DNA from: Aeromicrobium marinum DSM 15272
Lineage (GTDB): Bacteria > Actinomycetota > Actinomycetes > Propionibacteriales > Nocardioidaceae
Length of the DNA stretch: 47,520 bases
NCBI RefSeq assembly: GCF_000160775.2
Contig: NZ_CM001024.1
Coordinates: 870,493-918,012 of the forward strand
Direction of reading: 5' to 3'
In this document: positions 14,193 to 23,238 of the stretch, piece after piece
Position numbering within the stretch: position 1 is the stretch's first letter
Layout: the number at the start of each line of letters is the position of its first letter
Notes under the pieces: model-generated
The model's input: the letters and a program-made list of their open reading frames with translations, nothing else
The model's database searches: none
Told to the model about the DNA's origin: nothing
Position numbers and translations under genes: made by a program

Positions 14193-16013
14193 TCAGCCCA
14201 CCTCGAACGTTGTGGTCGAGACCTCGGTCCGACCGACGTAGGTGATCCGGTGGGTGCCGGGGGCGCCGGCCACCCAGGTGACGTCGGCGGTGAACCGCAG
14301 GCGCCGGTCGCGCGACCAGGTGATCGTGGTGCCGGGCGATGCGTCGTCGGCCACCGTGACCCAGCGGTCGCCCTGGCGACGCTCGACCCGCAGGTAGGTG
14401 GCGCGCAGCACCGCGTTGGGGTGGTCGGCCGCGAACCGCGCCGAGACGGTGGCTCCGACCACGGCCGGCCCGGGCTGGACGAGGACGTCCAGCGTCCGCC
14501 CTCGCTCGAACCGGGCCGAACCGGCAGGGCTGTTCACCCGGAAGCGGTGCGGCCGCGGCGCCAGACCCGGCTCGACGTCGGTACCGGTGGCCATCGCCCG
14601 CGCCAGACCGACGACCGACTCGGTGATGGCCGTCAGCTGATGACGGCCGAACAGGGTCGAGCCGCCCTCGTAGAGCTGGACCTCGTACTCCTCGGGGGTC
14701 GTGACGTAGTGGCCGTAGCCGTTCGCGTAGCCCTGCAGCAGCACGTCCTCCACCCGGGCGCCGAGCTCGGCCGCCACCGCGGTGCGGATGCGCAGTCCGG
14801 CGACGACCGTGACCTCGAACGGCAGACACACCAGGTGCAGGGCGCCGATCCGCACCAGCTGCACCGTGAAGGTCTCGGCGACCCACCCCATGGGGCCCAC
14901 CGGGAGGAACAGGTCCTTGGGCGCCTGGGCGTCGGCGAACCCCGGGCGGCGCCGGTAGAACCAGCGGCTGACCCGTTCGGGGACCGGGTTGCGGCGTCCC
15001 TCGTCGAACAGCGGTGAACCGGGACCGTCGGTCAGCTTGCCGGCGGCGAAGCTGGCGCCGAGCACGGCCCGACCCGTCGTGCCGTCGGCCGTCGTGCGGC
15101 GGGCGAGACGGAGATGGACCCGGCGCACGTCGACGACCGGCTCCAGCTCGGCACCGGACTCGGCAGCCAGCGATCGGGCCGACGCCAGCTGCCGCTCACC
15201 GATGATCCGGGTGTTCTCCCGTTCGTCCGAGGTCGGACCGCTGCCGGGCCGCAGGTCCAGGTTCGGCGACAGGTCACCGGCGTTGGTCTGGGCGAACGCC
15301 GTGACCAGGTCCGGATCCTCGGCCTCCCACGCCGCGGCCGCCCACCCCTTGTTGTCCGAGCTGATCAGCCGGTTGCGGTTGGTCATGGAGGTGTTGTGCA
15401 CGGCGAACCAGTGGATCGCGCCGACGAGCCGCTCGTCCCGCTCGAACCTCAGCAGGGTGGCGGCCGGGTCCACGCCGTCGGGGAACGGCGCCCGGTCGGG
15501 CGCGGGGTTGCGCTCGAACGCCTCGCGCGCCCGGTTCGCGCTGGCGTCGGACAGCTCGCCACGGGTCAGCACCAGGCGGGCGGGCGAGAGGTCGCCGTGA
15601 GCCCGTGCGACCGCCTCGACCACGCCGTCGACCAGCCGCTCGAACGTGGCTCGGTGGAACCCGGAGGTCGTGACGTTGTAGAGCGCGTGGTGACCGTGTC
15701 CTCCCGGCCCACAGTGGGTGTGGGTGGCGGTCAGGACGACGTTGTCGGCGGAGTAGACCCCGCCGAGGCGGCGACCGAGCCGGACGTGGATCTCGTCCAC
15801 CCCGGCCTGGAAGAACATCCCGATGTCCGCCACGACGAACGCGATCCTGCGGGACCCGTCGTCGATCACGAACGCCCGGGCGGTCTGCCGGCTGAGGATG
15901 CCGCGGGTGCGCTGGTCGGGCATCCCGTAGCCCATCATGCCGACGCCCCACGGCTCGCCGGTGATGTCGGCGCGCCCCCGTCCGACGAGGAAGGACCGCT
16001 GCGACGTCGCCAT
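14193..16013 (-). CDS. Neutral/alkaline ceramidase family amidase
   Basis: Family member of the zinc amidases that split ceramide into sphingosine and fatty acid. The 606 residues start in the conserved LVGRGRADITG segment and contain GYGMPDQRTRGI, the zinc-binding THTHCGPGG (97-105), the WFAVHNTSMTNRN segment, and NAGDLSPN around the family's nucleophilic Ser. A C-terminal GYANGYGHYVTTPEEYE stretch comes before an immunoglobulin-like end domain. No signal peptide is visible, whereas characterised bacterial members are secreted. ATG 16013 is chosen because it begins just before the conserved domain and a TACGGT -10 box lies seven bases upstream. It diverges from dapB with 38 bases between the starts. 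The true substrate may be another N-acyl lipid. Confidence 0.85.
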   Translation of the reverse strand: MATSQRSFLVGRGRADITGEPWGVGMMGYGMPDQRTRGILSRQTARAFVIDDGSRRIAFVVADIGMFFQAGVDEIHVRLGRRLGGVYSADNVVLTATHTHCGPGGHGHHALYNVTTSGFHRATFERLVDGVVEAVARAHGDLSPARLVLTRGELSDASANRAREAFERNPAPDRAPFPDGVDPAATLLRFERDERLVGAIHWFAVHNTSMTNRNRLISSDNKGWAAAAWEAEDPDLVTAFAQTNAGDLSPNLDLRPGSGPTSDERENTRIIGERQLASARSLAAESGAELEPVVDVRRVHLRLARRTTADGTTGRAVLGASFAAGKLTDGPGSPLFDEGRRNPVPERVSRWFYRRRPGFADAQAPKDLFLPVGPMGWVAETFTVQLVRIGALHLVCLPFEVTVVAGLRIRTAVAAELGARVEDVLLQGYANGYGHYVTTPEEYEVQLYEGGSTLFGRHQLTAITESVVGLARAMATGTDVEPGLAPRPHRFRVNSPAGSARFERGRTLDVLVQPGPAVVGATVSARFAADHPNAVLRATYLRVERRQGDRWVTVADDASPGTTITWSRDRRLRFTADVTWVAGAPGTHRITYVGRTEVSTTTFEVG

Positions 16014-16015
16014 GC

Positions 16016-16045
16016 CCGACACCGTAGTGCCGGCGTCGATAGGCT
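16016..16045 (+). promoter_or_regulatory. dapB promoter
   Basis: CCGACA (16016-16021, four of six matches to TTGACA), an 18-bp spacer and TAGGCT (16040-16045), six bases before the dapB ATG. The minus-strand -10 box of the ceramidase gene (TACGGT, 16026-16021) overlaps this -35 box, so the two divergent promoters may interfere. Confidence 0.6.
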
Positions 16046-16051
16046 GACGCC

Positions 16052-16795
16052 ATGACACGGGTCGCGGTGCTGGGCGCCAAGGGGCGCATGGGGTCCGAAG
16101 CGGTGCGCGCGCTGGAGGCGGCCGACGGGCTGGAGGTCGTGGCGCAGATCGACGTGGGCGACGATCTCGACCTGATCGCCGCCGCCGGTGCCGAGGTGGC
16201 CCTGGACCTGACCCAGCCCGACGTCGCGCTCGACCACGTGCTCTGGTGCATCGAGCACGGCGTCCACGTGGTCGTCGGCACCTCCGGCTTCGACGACACC
16301 CGCGTCGCGACCGTCGGTGGACGACTGGGCGCGAGCCCCGAGGTCGAGGTGCTCGTGGTGCCGAACTTCTCCGTGGGAGCGGTGCTGATGATGCGCTTCG
16401 CCGCGGTGGCGGCGCCGTTCTTCGAGTCCGTCGAGGTCATCGAGATGCACCACCCCGACAAGGTCGACGCGCCCTCGGGCACCGCGACCCGCACGGCCGA
16501 GATGATCGCCGAGGCGCGGCGGGCCGCCGGGTCGCCCGAGCTGCCCGACGCCACCACCACCGATCCGGGTGGCGCCCGCGGGGGCGTCGTGGCGGGCATC
16601 CCCGTGCACGCCGTTCGTGCCCGGGGGTTCGTCGCCTCGCAGGAGGTGCTCCTCGGTGGCGTGGGGGAGTCGTTGACCGTCCGGCACGACTCGCACGACC
16701 GGGCCTCGTTCATGCCGGGTGTGGTCGCAGCGGTGCGTGCCGTCGGCGCGCGCCCGGGCGTCACCGTCGGGCTCGAGTCGGTCCTCGGCGTCTGA
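16052..16795 (+). CDS. dapB: 4-hydroxy-tetrahydrodipicolinate reductase
   Basis: NAD(P)H-dependent second dedicated step of the diaminopimelate/lysine pathway. The 247 residues have the N-terminal Rossmann motif VAVLGAKGRMGSEAV and the GTSGFDD segment. The substrate-binding signature HHPDKVDAPSGTA follows, with His133, His134 and Lys137 as the catalytic/binding residues. The start is the ATG six bases after a TAGGCT box, with no ribosome-binding site. It works on the product of dapA, found at 20494 in this window. The downstream neighbour is a minus-strand GNAT gene. Confidence 0.96.
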   Translation: MTRVAVLGAKGRMGSEAVRALEAADGLEVVAQIDVGDDLDLIAAAGAEVALDLTQPDVALDHVLWCIEHGVHVVVGTSGFDDTRVATVGGRLGASPEVEVLVVPNFSVGAVLMMRFAAVAAPFFESVEVIEMHHPDKVDAPSGTATRTAEMIAEARRAAGSPELPDATTTDPGGARGGVVAGIPVHAVRARGFVASQEVLLGGVGESLTVRHDSHDRASFMPGVVAAVRAVGARPGVTVGLESVLGV

Positions 16796-16807
16796 ACCGG
16801 GCGCCGG

Positions 16808-17335
16808 TCAGCTCAGGGCGGTGTGCAGGCGGACCTGCTTGACGGTGTGACCGGCGCCGTCCTCGAGCGTGCGGTGGGCTCCGTCGGCGGCCCAGCCCGC
16901 GCTCTCGGCGAAGGCGCGACGGGCGTCGTCCGCGGCCATGATCCACCAGCGGGCGCGGGTGAACCCGTCCGCGACAAGTGTGTCGACCGCGGCCTGCACC
17001 AGACGGGAGCCATGCCCCGCGGAACGATGGTCCGGGTGCACCAGCAGCTCACCGATCTCGCCGTCCACCACGGGGTCGGCGTCGGGGTCGGTACTGGGGT
17101 GCACGACCACGACCCCGCGCACGGACGCCCGCTCCAGACCGACCAGCACGCGGAAGCGGGCCTCGGGTGAGCGGGTCAGGGTGGCCTCCCACCGTGCGGC
17201 ATGGTCGTCGACCTCGATCGGTGGCACACCGTCCGGCAGGAGGCGGTCGTGCTGCCACGCGGCGAGCTGGACCCCGGCGATCGCCCGGGCGTCGTCGGGC
17301 CAGGCCAACCGGGCGCTGACGTCGGCGGTGGGCAC
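16808..17335 (-). CDS. GNAT-family N-acetyltransferase
   Basis: Transfers an acyl group from acyl-CoA to an unidentified amine. The 175 residues show the GNAT fold: an N-terminal strand-helix region (ARLAWPDDARAIAGVQ), a central RFRVLVGLERASVRGVVVV strand pair, and motif A IGELLVHPDHRSAGHGSRLV, with the pyrophosphate-binding Gly-rich turn near residue 107. A C-terminal strand region completes it. It starts one base after the stop of the membrane protein gene upstream, so the two are probably co-transcribed. Substrate unknown. Confidence 0.85.
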   Translation of the reverse strand: MPTADVSARLAWPDDARAIAGVQLAAWQHDRLLPDGVPPIEVDDHAARWEATLTRSPEARFRVLVGLERASVRGVVVVHPSTDPDADPVVDGEIGELLVHPDHRSAGHGSRLVQAAVDTLVADGFTRARWWIMAADDARRAFAESAGWAADGAHRTLEDGAGHTVKQVRLHTALS

Positions 17336-17336
17336 G

Positions 17337-17831
17337 TCAGACGAACGAACGGACGAGGTCGGAACGGGCTCCGCCGGCGTCGAGCATCGCCGAGGTCAGG
17401 GTCGCGTTGCGCAGGGACGGCCACACCTCGAACGCCAGGACGGCCAGACCCGGCAGCCCGGCGACGAGGATCGGCCACGCGGCGGCATCGAGGAGGAAGG
17501 TCGTGACGACCGCCAACAGGATCGGGATCTCGCAGTACACGAGCTTGCGGACCGTCTGACCGGCGAAGACCGAGACGGCCTCCTCCCGGACCTCCTCGGG
17601 GTCGGCGGCGGGATCGAGCGGATCGGCGGTCAGCCACACCCGTTCGGCCAGGGCTGCCCCGATGGCCACCGCGACGAGCAGAGCCAGCACCACCCACCAC
17701 GGCGGGAGGTCGCCGCCCACGTCGCCGAGCATCACGAACAGCACCACGAGGAAGGCACCGGTCAGCCCGACCTGCAGCGCCGCGAACTGGCGGAGCTGTC
17801 GGGCGGTGGCGTCGTAGCGGACCGGAGGCAC
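17337..17831 (-). CDS. Four-helix membrane protein of unknown function
   Basis: 164 residues with four likely transmembrane segments (about 18-36, 45-63, 97-113 and 115-132). A charged acidic loop ([16 protein letters not shown]) sits between the second and third. I do not recognise a family. GTG 17831 is preceded by GGGAGGA eight bases upstream. It forms a two-gene operon with the GNAT gene and diverges from thyA, with 73 bases between the starts. Confidence 0.65.
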   Translation of the reverse strand: MPPVRYDATARQLRQFAALQVGLTGAFLVVLFVMLGDVGGDLPPWWVVLALLVAVAIGAALAERVWLTADPLDPAADPEEVREEAVSVFAGQTVRKLVYCEIPILLAVVTTFLLDAAAWPILVAGLPGLAVLAFEVWPSLRNATLTSAMLDAGGARSDLVRSFV

Positions 17832-17892
17832 GTCCGAGATCCTCCCACAGCGACGCGCCGCCTCGGGCGTGGGTCAGCGACGCGGGCGCGAG

Positions 17893-17898
17893 TATCCT
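17893..17898 (+). promoter_or_regulatory. -10 box of thyA
   Basis: TATCCT ends six bases before the thyA ATG, with no Shine-Dalgarno between them. This again suggests a leaderless message. Confidence 0.55.
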
Positions 17899-17904
17899 CG
17901 CTGC

Positions 17905-18714
<810 letters not shown>

Positions 18715-18744
18715 GGCCAGCGTCATGAGGGATGGGGTGTCCGG

Positions 18745-19218
18745 GTGACCCTCACCCTGGTCGTGGCGATGGGGACCAACCGCGTCATCGGCGCCGAGGG
18801 TGCGCTGCCCTGGCACCTGCCCGAGGACCTGGCCCACTTCAAGCAGATCACGCACGGTCACCCCCTGGTGATGGGACGGGCCACCTACGAGTCGATCGGC
18901 CGCCCGCTCCCGGGGCGGACCACCATCGTCGTCACGCGCCAGCCGGGCTGGTCCGCGCCGGGGGTCGAGGTCGCCCACTCGGTCGAGGACGCCGTGCACC
19001 GGGCGGCGGCGCTGGACGACCAGGCCTTCCTGGTCGGCGGGGCCCAGGTGTACGCCGAGGCCCTCGACCGCGACCTGGTCGACACGATGGTCGTCACCGA
19101 GGTGCACGCCGCGCCGGACGGCGACACCTTCTTCCCGCCGGTCGACCCCGCCGGCTGGCGCGAGGTCGCGCGCGAGCACCGCACCGGGTTCGACGTCGTC
19201 ACCCACCAGCGGCGCTGA
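18745..19218 (+). CDS. folA: Dihydrofolate reductase
   Basis: NADPH-dependent reduction of dihydrofolate to tetrahydrofolate, the partner reaction of thymidylate synthase. The 157 residues contain VVAMGTNRVIGAEGALPWHLPEDLAHFK, given here as the family's substrate-pocket region (6-33) with the acidic residue in LPEDL. VMGRATYESIGRPLPGRTTIVVT is the cofactor-binding part, followed by FLVGGAQVYAEAL. The length is typical. The GTG start follows GAGGGATGGGG. It is probably co-transcribed with thyA. Confidence 0.96.
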   Translation: MTLTLVVAMGTNRVIGAEGALPWHLPEDLAHFKQITHGHPLVMGRATYESIGRPLPGRTTIVVTRQPGWSAPGVEVAHSVEDAVHRAAALDDQAFLVGGAQVYAEALDRDLVDTMVVTEVHAAPDGDTFFPPVDPAGWREVAREHRTGFDVVTHQRR

Positions 19219-19277
19219 ACCGGCCCTTGCCCGTCGAGATGGACGCCGCGAGACTGACCTCGACGAGAGGACACGCC

Positions 19278-19649
19278 ATGGCCCACGGAGACATCACACA
19301 CGTCGACATCCCGGTCAGTGACATGCAGCGCGCGACCGGGTTCTACTCCGCACTCTTCGGGTGGCAGATCGAGGAGTACCCGGGCTTCGAGGGCTATCCC
19401 ATGTGGCGCGCCCCGAACCAGCTCTCGGGCGGAGGTCTGGCGCCTCGGGAGGACTCGTTCACCCAGCCACGCTCCACCGTCGAGGTCGACTCCATCGACG
19501 AGACGCTCGCGTTGGCCGAGGCTCGCGGGGGCCGGGTGCTGGTCGGTCGGTCGCCGATCTCGGAGACCAGCTGGTTCGCGGTCCTGGAGGACCCCGACGG
19601 CAACCACATCGGTCTCTACGAGGGAACGACCGACACCGGCGGGTCCTGA
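19278..19649 (+). CDS. VOC (glyoxalase/bleomycin-resistance fold) protein
   Basis: A 123-residue single-module-pair VOC protein: DITHVDIPVSDMQRATGFYSALFGW begins the first beta-alpha-beta unit, and WFAVLEDPDGNHIGLYEG closes the second. VOC proteins bind a metal with His/Glu residues and act in isomerase, dioxygenase or binding roles. Here His8 and Glu119 are candidate ligands. Substrate unknown. ATG 19278 is preceded by GAGAGGA. It is convergent with the thioesterase gene, with four bases between the stops. Confidence 0.8.
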   Translation: MAHGDITHVDIPVSDMQRATGFYSALFGWQIEEYPGFEGYPMWRAPNQLSGGGLAPREDSFTQPRSTVEVDSIDETLALAEARGGRVLVGRSPISETSWFAVLEDPDGNHIGLYEGTTDTGGS

Positions 19650-19653
19650 CGGC

Positions 19654-20460
19654 TCAGCCGAGGATCGCCAGCTGCCGGCTCTGGGCCACGAGGCGGCCGG
19701 ACTCGTCCCACAGCTCACAGTCCTCCTCGTGGAACCCGGTGACGAGGTGACGGGTCGAGAGGCGGGTCGCGATCCACCCCGGCGTCGGCCGACGATGGAA
19801 GTGCACCGTCAGCTGCACGGTCATCGAGGCCATCTCGCCGAGCTCCATGACCGGCGGCGGTGCGGAGTCGACCAGGAAGCCCAGGGCGTAGGCGTCGATC
19901 GTGCGTCCACCGGCCAACCGCTGCCACAGGTCGTGGGCAGGATCACCGCTGGGGGCGCCCGTCGACCAGCCGGGCACGGTGGCGAACCGGTGGTCCACCC
20001 GGTCGAACAGCCCGCCGGTTGGCCCCCCGTGGTCGGAGGGGTCCAGGCACTGGTCGGGCGCCGGCAGGGCCGGAGGGGATCCGAGCTCGGTGGTGCGCTC
20101 GTCCTCCCGGGGCCCGAATCCGGAGGTCATCACGGCGACCAGCCGACCATCCTGCAGCAACCGGGTCGAGGCCGTGACGACCCGACGCCCCTGCTTGACC
20201 GGTTCGACCTCGATGGTCGCCGGCCCGACGGACGGGGGACCGAGGTAGGAGATCGCCGCGTAGAGCGGGTCGTGCGGGACCCCCAGCTCGTCCCCGGTTC
20301 CCCGCAGCATGGCCGCCAGCACGTACCCGCCGTTGGGCCGCTCGATCGGGGTGTTCCACCGGTCCGTCATCACCAGGTCGCGGACGCCGGGGGTGCGCGC
20401 GGTGGAGGTCGTGTCGACCAGGTAGACGTCCTCGTCGGAGGTGGGCTCGGTGCTGCTCAT
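19654..20460 (-). CDS. Acyl-CoA thioesterase-like double-hotdog protein
   Basis: The 268 residues look like the TesB-like thioesterase superfamily (two fused hotdog domains). The first half has DRWNTPIERPNGGYVLAAMLRG and the PVKQGRRVVTASTRLLQDGRLVAVM strand region. The second half has DAYALGFLVDSAPPPVMELG and ends with ATRLSTRHLVTGFHEEDCELWDESGRLVAQSRQL. Expected to hydrolyse acyl-CoA thioesters; chain specificity cannot be read. ATG 20460 is chosen because the conserved domain begins soon after and AGGATGG lies upstream. A far longer open reading on this strand continues antisense to dapA and is not real. It diverges from dapA. Confidence 0.8.
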   Translation of the reverse strand: MSSTEPTSDEDVYLVDTTSTARTPGVRDLVMTDRWNTPIERPNGGYVLAAMLRGTGDELGVPHDPLYAAISYLGPPSVGPATIEVEPVKQGRRVVTASTRLLQDGRLVAVMTSGFGPREDERTTELGSPPALPAPDQCLDPSDHGGPTGGLFDRVDHRFATVPGWSTGAPSGDPAHDLWQRLAGGRTIDAYALGFLVDSAPPPVMELGEMASMTVQLTVHFHRRPTPGWIATRLSTRHLVTGFHEEDCELWDESGRLVAQSRQLAILG

Positions 20461-20480
20461 GGAGCCATCCTGCCGGGCGG

Positions 20481-20486
20481 TAGCCT
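20481..20486 (+). promoter_or_regulatory. -10 box of dapA
   Basis: TAGCCT ends seven bases before the dapA ATG at 20494, with no Shine-Dalgarno between. The divergent thioesterase start is only 33 bases from dapA, so the two promoters overlap the other gene's 5' end. Confidence 0.55.
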
Positions 20487-20493
20487 CGTCCTC

Positions 20494-21408
20494 ATGACGT
20501 CCCCCCTCGCCGGCCCGGCCGCGCCGTTCGGTCGCGTGCTGACCGCCATGGTCACGCCGTTCACGCCAGACGGGGCGCAGGACCTCGCCACCGCCCAGAA
20601 GGTCGCCACCTACCTGGTCGACGCCGGCAACGACGGGCTCGTCGTCAGTGGCACCACGGGGGAGTCGCCCACGACGACCATCGCCGAGGACGGCCGCCTG
20701 CTGGCGGCGGTCCTCGAGGCCGTCGGTGACCGCGCGACGGTCGTCGCCGGCGTCGGCACCAACGACACCCGTCACTCCGTCGAGCTGGCCGAGCAGGCGC
20801 GGCGCACCGGCGCCCACGGGCTGCTGGTCGTGACGCCGTACTACAGCAGGCCGCCGCAGCGCGGCATCGTCGCCCACGTGCGCCAGGTGGCCCGGGCCGG
20901 GGGCGACGTGCCGATCATGCTGTACGACATCCCCGGGCGGACCGGGGTCCAGCTCTCCGAGGACACCTACCGCGAGTTCACCGCTGACCCGACCGTCGTG
21001 GCCATGAAGGACGCCGTGGGCGACCTGGAGCGGGGAGCCTGGATCATGTCCGAGACCGGTCTCGCGGTCTACTCCGGTGACGACGCCCTCAACCTCGGGT
21101 GGCTGGCGATCGGTGCGGCAGGCGTCGTGAGTGTCGTGGGCCATGCGGCCGCGGCCGACTACGCCGCCATGGTGCGTGCGGTCGACGCCGGCGACCTGCC
21201 GGCCGCGCGGGCCATCAACACCCGTCTGGTCCCGGCCGTGCGGGCCCTGATGACCACCTCCCAGGGCGCGATGACCGCCAAGGTCGCCCTGCAGCTCCTC
21301 GGTGTGCTGGAGCACGCCACCGTACGATCCCCTCTTCCCCCGGCGACCGACGACGAGATCGCGGCGATCCGCGCCGGTCTCGTGGCCGCCCACCTCCTGG
21401 AGGCCTGA
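20494..21408 (+). CDS. dapA: 4-hydroxy-tetrahydrodipicolinate synthase
   Basis: Condenses pyruvate with aspartate semialdehyde in the diaminopimelate/lysine pathway. The 304 residues form the TIM-barrel aldolase of the DapA family: AMVTPFTPDG near the N-terminus, the VSGTTGESPT substrate loop, VVTPYYSRPPQRG with the proton-shuttle Tyr, and the Schiff-base Lys172 in VAMKDAVGD. SGDDALNLGWLAIGAAGVVSVVGH follows. The TGA stop shares one base with the ATG of the RNase J gene (TGATG), the usual dapA-rnj pairing in Actinobacteria. It supplies the substrate for DapB, 4 kb away. Confidence 0.97.
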   Translation: MTSPLAGPAAPFGRVLTAMVTPFTPDGAQDLATAQKVATYLVDAGNDGLVVSGTTGESPTTTIAEDGRLLAAVLEAVGDRATVVAGVGTNDTRHSVELAEQARRTGAHGLLVVTPYYSRPPQRGIVAHVRQVARAGGDVPIMLYDIPGRTGVQLSEDTYREFTADPTVVAMKDAVGDLERGAWIMSETGLAVYSGDDALNLGWLAIGAAGVVSVVGHAAAADYAAMVRAVDAGDLPAARAINTRLVPAVRALMTTSQGAMTAKVALQLLGVLEHATVRSPLPPATDDEIAAIRAGLVAAHLLEA

Positions 21409-23087
21409 TGAGTCACCTGCACCTCGAGCTGGACCCGCCCCCGCCGCTGCCCGAGCACGGGCTGCGCGTGTTCGCCCTCGGCGGCCTCGGCGAGATCGGT
21501 CGCAACATGACGGTCTTCGAGTACGACGGCAAGCTGCTGGTCGTCGACTGCGGGGTGCTGTTCCCCGAGGAGCACCATCCCGGCGTCGACCTGATCCTGC
21601 CGGACTTCGGCCCCATCCGGGACCGTCTGGACGACATCGTCGCCGTGGTGCTGACCCACGGGCACGAGGACCACATCGGCGGTCTGCCGTACCTGCTGCG
21701 CGAGCGGGGGAACATCCCGGTCGCCGGGTCCCAGCTGACGCTGGCCTTCCTCGACCCCAAGCTCAAGGAGCACCGGCTCAAGGAGGTGCCCAAGCACATC
21801 GTGTCCGAGGGCGACATCGAGACCTTCGGGCCGTTCGAGTGCGAGTTCGTCGCGGTCAACCACTCCATCCCGGACGCCCTGGCGGTCGCCATCCGCACCC
21901 CTGCGGGGGTCGTCCTGCACACCGGCGACTTCAAGATGGACCAGCTGCCGCTCGACGGACGCATCACCGACCTGCGGGCGTTCGCCCGGCTGGGCGAGGC
22001 CGGTGTCGACCTGTTCCTCACCGACTCGACCAACGCCGACGTGCCCGGCTTCACCACCTCCGAGCGCAACATCACGCCCGCGATCGAGGCGGTGTTCGCC
22101 CGCAGCACCAAGCGCATCATCGTGGCCTCCTTCGCCTCGCACATCCACCGGGTCCAGCAGGTCCTCGACACCGCGGTGAAGTACGACCGCAAGGTCGCCT
22201 ACGTGGGCCGGTCGATGGTGCGCAACATGCAGATCGCCCGCGACCTGGGGTACCTCAAGGTGCCCGACGGCGTCGTCGTCGACAAGATCGACGCGGCTCC
22301 GCCGGAGCGGATGGTGCTGATGTCGACCGGTTCGCAGGGCGAGCCCATGGCCGCGCTGTCCCGGATGGCCAACAACAGCCACCCCCAGGTCAGCCTCGAG
22401 CCCGGCGACACGGTCCTGCTCGCGTCCTCGCTGATCCCCGGCAACGAGAACGCCATCTACCGGGTCATCGACGGACTGACCAAGCTCGGTGCCAAGGTCG
22501 TGCACAAGGGCAATGCCCTGGTGCACGTCTCCGGTCACGCATCGGCCGGCGAGCTGCTCTACTGCTACAACATCGTGCAGCCCACCAACGTCATGCCGGT
22601 GCACGGCGAGATCCGCCACCTGCACGCCAACGGTGCCCTCGCGACCCAGACCGGTGTCCCGAACGTGCTGCTCGCGGAGGACGGCTACGTGGTCGACCTC
22701 GTCGACGGGCACGCCTCCATCACCGGTGCCTTCGACTGCGGCTACGTGTACGTCGACGGGTCGTCGGTGGGCGACATCTCCGACTCCGACCTGAAGGACC
22801 GTCGCGTCCTCGGCGAGGAGGGGTTCATCTCCGTCGTCGTGGTCGTGGACTCCACCTCGGGCAAGATCGTCACCGGACCGGAGATCCACGCCCGTGGCAT
22901 CGCCGAGGACGACTCGGTCTTCGACGAGGTCAGGTCCAAGATCGTGGTCGACCTCGAGCGTGCGATGGCTGACGGCACCCGCGACGCCCGCCAGCTCGAG
23001 CAGACCGTGCGCCGCACCCTCGGGTCGTACGCCGGTCGCCGGCTGCGGCGTCGGCCGATGATCGTGCCCATCGTCCTGGAGGCCTGA
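21408..23087 (+). CDS. rnj: Ribonuclease J
   Basis: Metallo-beta-lactamase/beta-CASP ribonuclease with 5'-3' exonuclease and endonuclease activity, used in mRNA turnover and rRNA maturation. The 559 residues carry RVFALGGLGEIGRNMTVFEYDG at the start and the zinc motif HGHEDH (His84, His86, Asp88, His89). GDFKMDQ and DSTNADVPG follow, then the beta-CASP part with SFASHIHRVQQV and LMSTGSQGEP, and SGHASAGEL. A C-terminal domain follows. It is coupled to dapA through a one-base stop/start overlap. In related genomes ftsK often follows directly; here the nitrogen cluster lies between. Confidence 0.96.
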   Translation: MSHLHLELDPPPPLPEHGLRVFALGGLGEIGRNMTVFEYDGKLLVVDCGVLFPEEHHPGVDLILPDFGPIRDRLDDIVAVVLTHGHEDHIGGLPYLLRERGNIPVAGSQLTLAFLDPKLKEHRLKEVPKHIVSEGDIETFGPFECEFVAVNHSIPDALAVAIRTPAGVVLHTGDFKMDQLPLDGRITDLRAFARLGEAGVDLFLTDSTNADVPGFTTSERNITPAIEAVFARSTKRIIVASFASHIHRVQQVLDTAVKYDRKVAYVGRSMVRNMQIARDLGYLKVPDGVVVDKIDAAPPERMVLMSTGSQGEPMAALSRMANNSHPQVSLEPGDTVLLASSLIPGNENAIYRVIDGLTKLGAKVVHKGNALVHVSGHASAGELLYCYNIVQPTNVMPVHGEIRHLHANGALATQTGVPNVLLAEDGYVVDLVDGHASITGAFDCGYVYVDGSSVGDISDSDLKDRRVLGEEGFISVVVVVDSTSGKIVTGPEIHARGIAEDDSVFDEVRSKIVVDLERAMADGTRDARQLEQTVRRTLGSYAGRRLRRRPMIVPIVLEA

Positions 23088-23137
23088 GCCGGGCTGGGCC
23101 GTTCTCACACACCGCACGGCGGACCTGTGCGCGAGGT

Positions 23138-23192
23138 GTTACCTGGATCTGACCGCGTGGCCCCCTTGGGAGAAACACGGCGTACCTAGGTT
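23138..23192 (+). promoter_or_regulatory. narK promoter with GlnR-like half-sites
   Basis: GTTAC (23138-23142) and CTGAC (23149-23153) stand at the 11-bp spacing of GlnR half-sites (GTnAC-N6-GAAAC type). A GAAAC follows at 23172, one base out of phase. TAGGTT (23187-23192) is a plausible -10 box, which places the half-sites in an activator position. The match is partial, so GlnR control is a suggestion. Confidence 0.4.
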
Positions 23193-23238
23193 CGGTCGTA
23201 CCGTCCCCGATCCGTGGGGGCCGAGCCGGGAGCCAGCC

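Noticed and set aside
11653..14886. 1077-codon open reading on the minus strand opposite rpsO leader, pnp and beyond
   Set aside because: It is antisense to pnp, which has full family motifs. The product is Arg/Val/Asp-rich without any recognisable domain, a usual by-product of very high GC at third positions.
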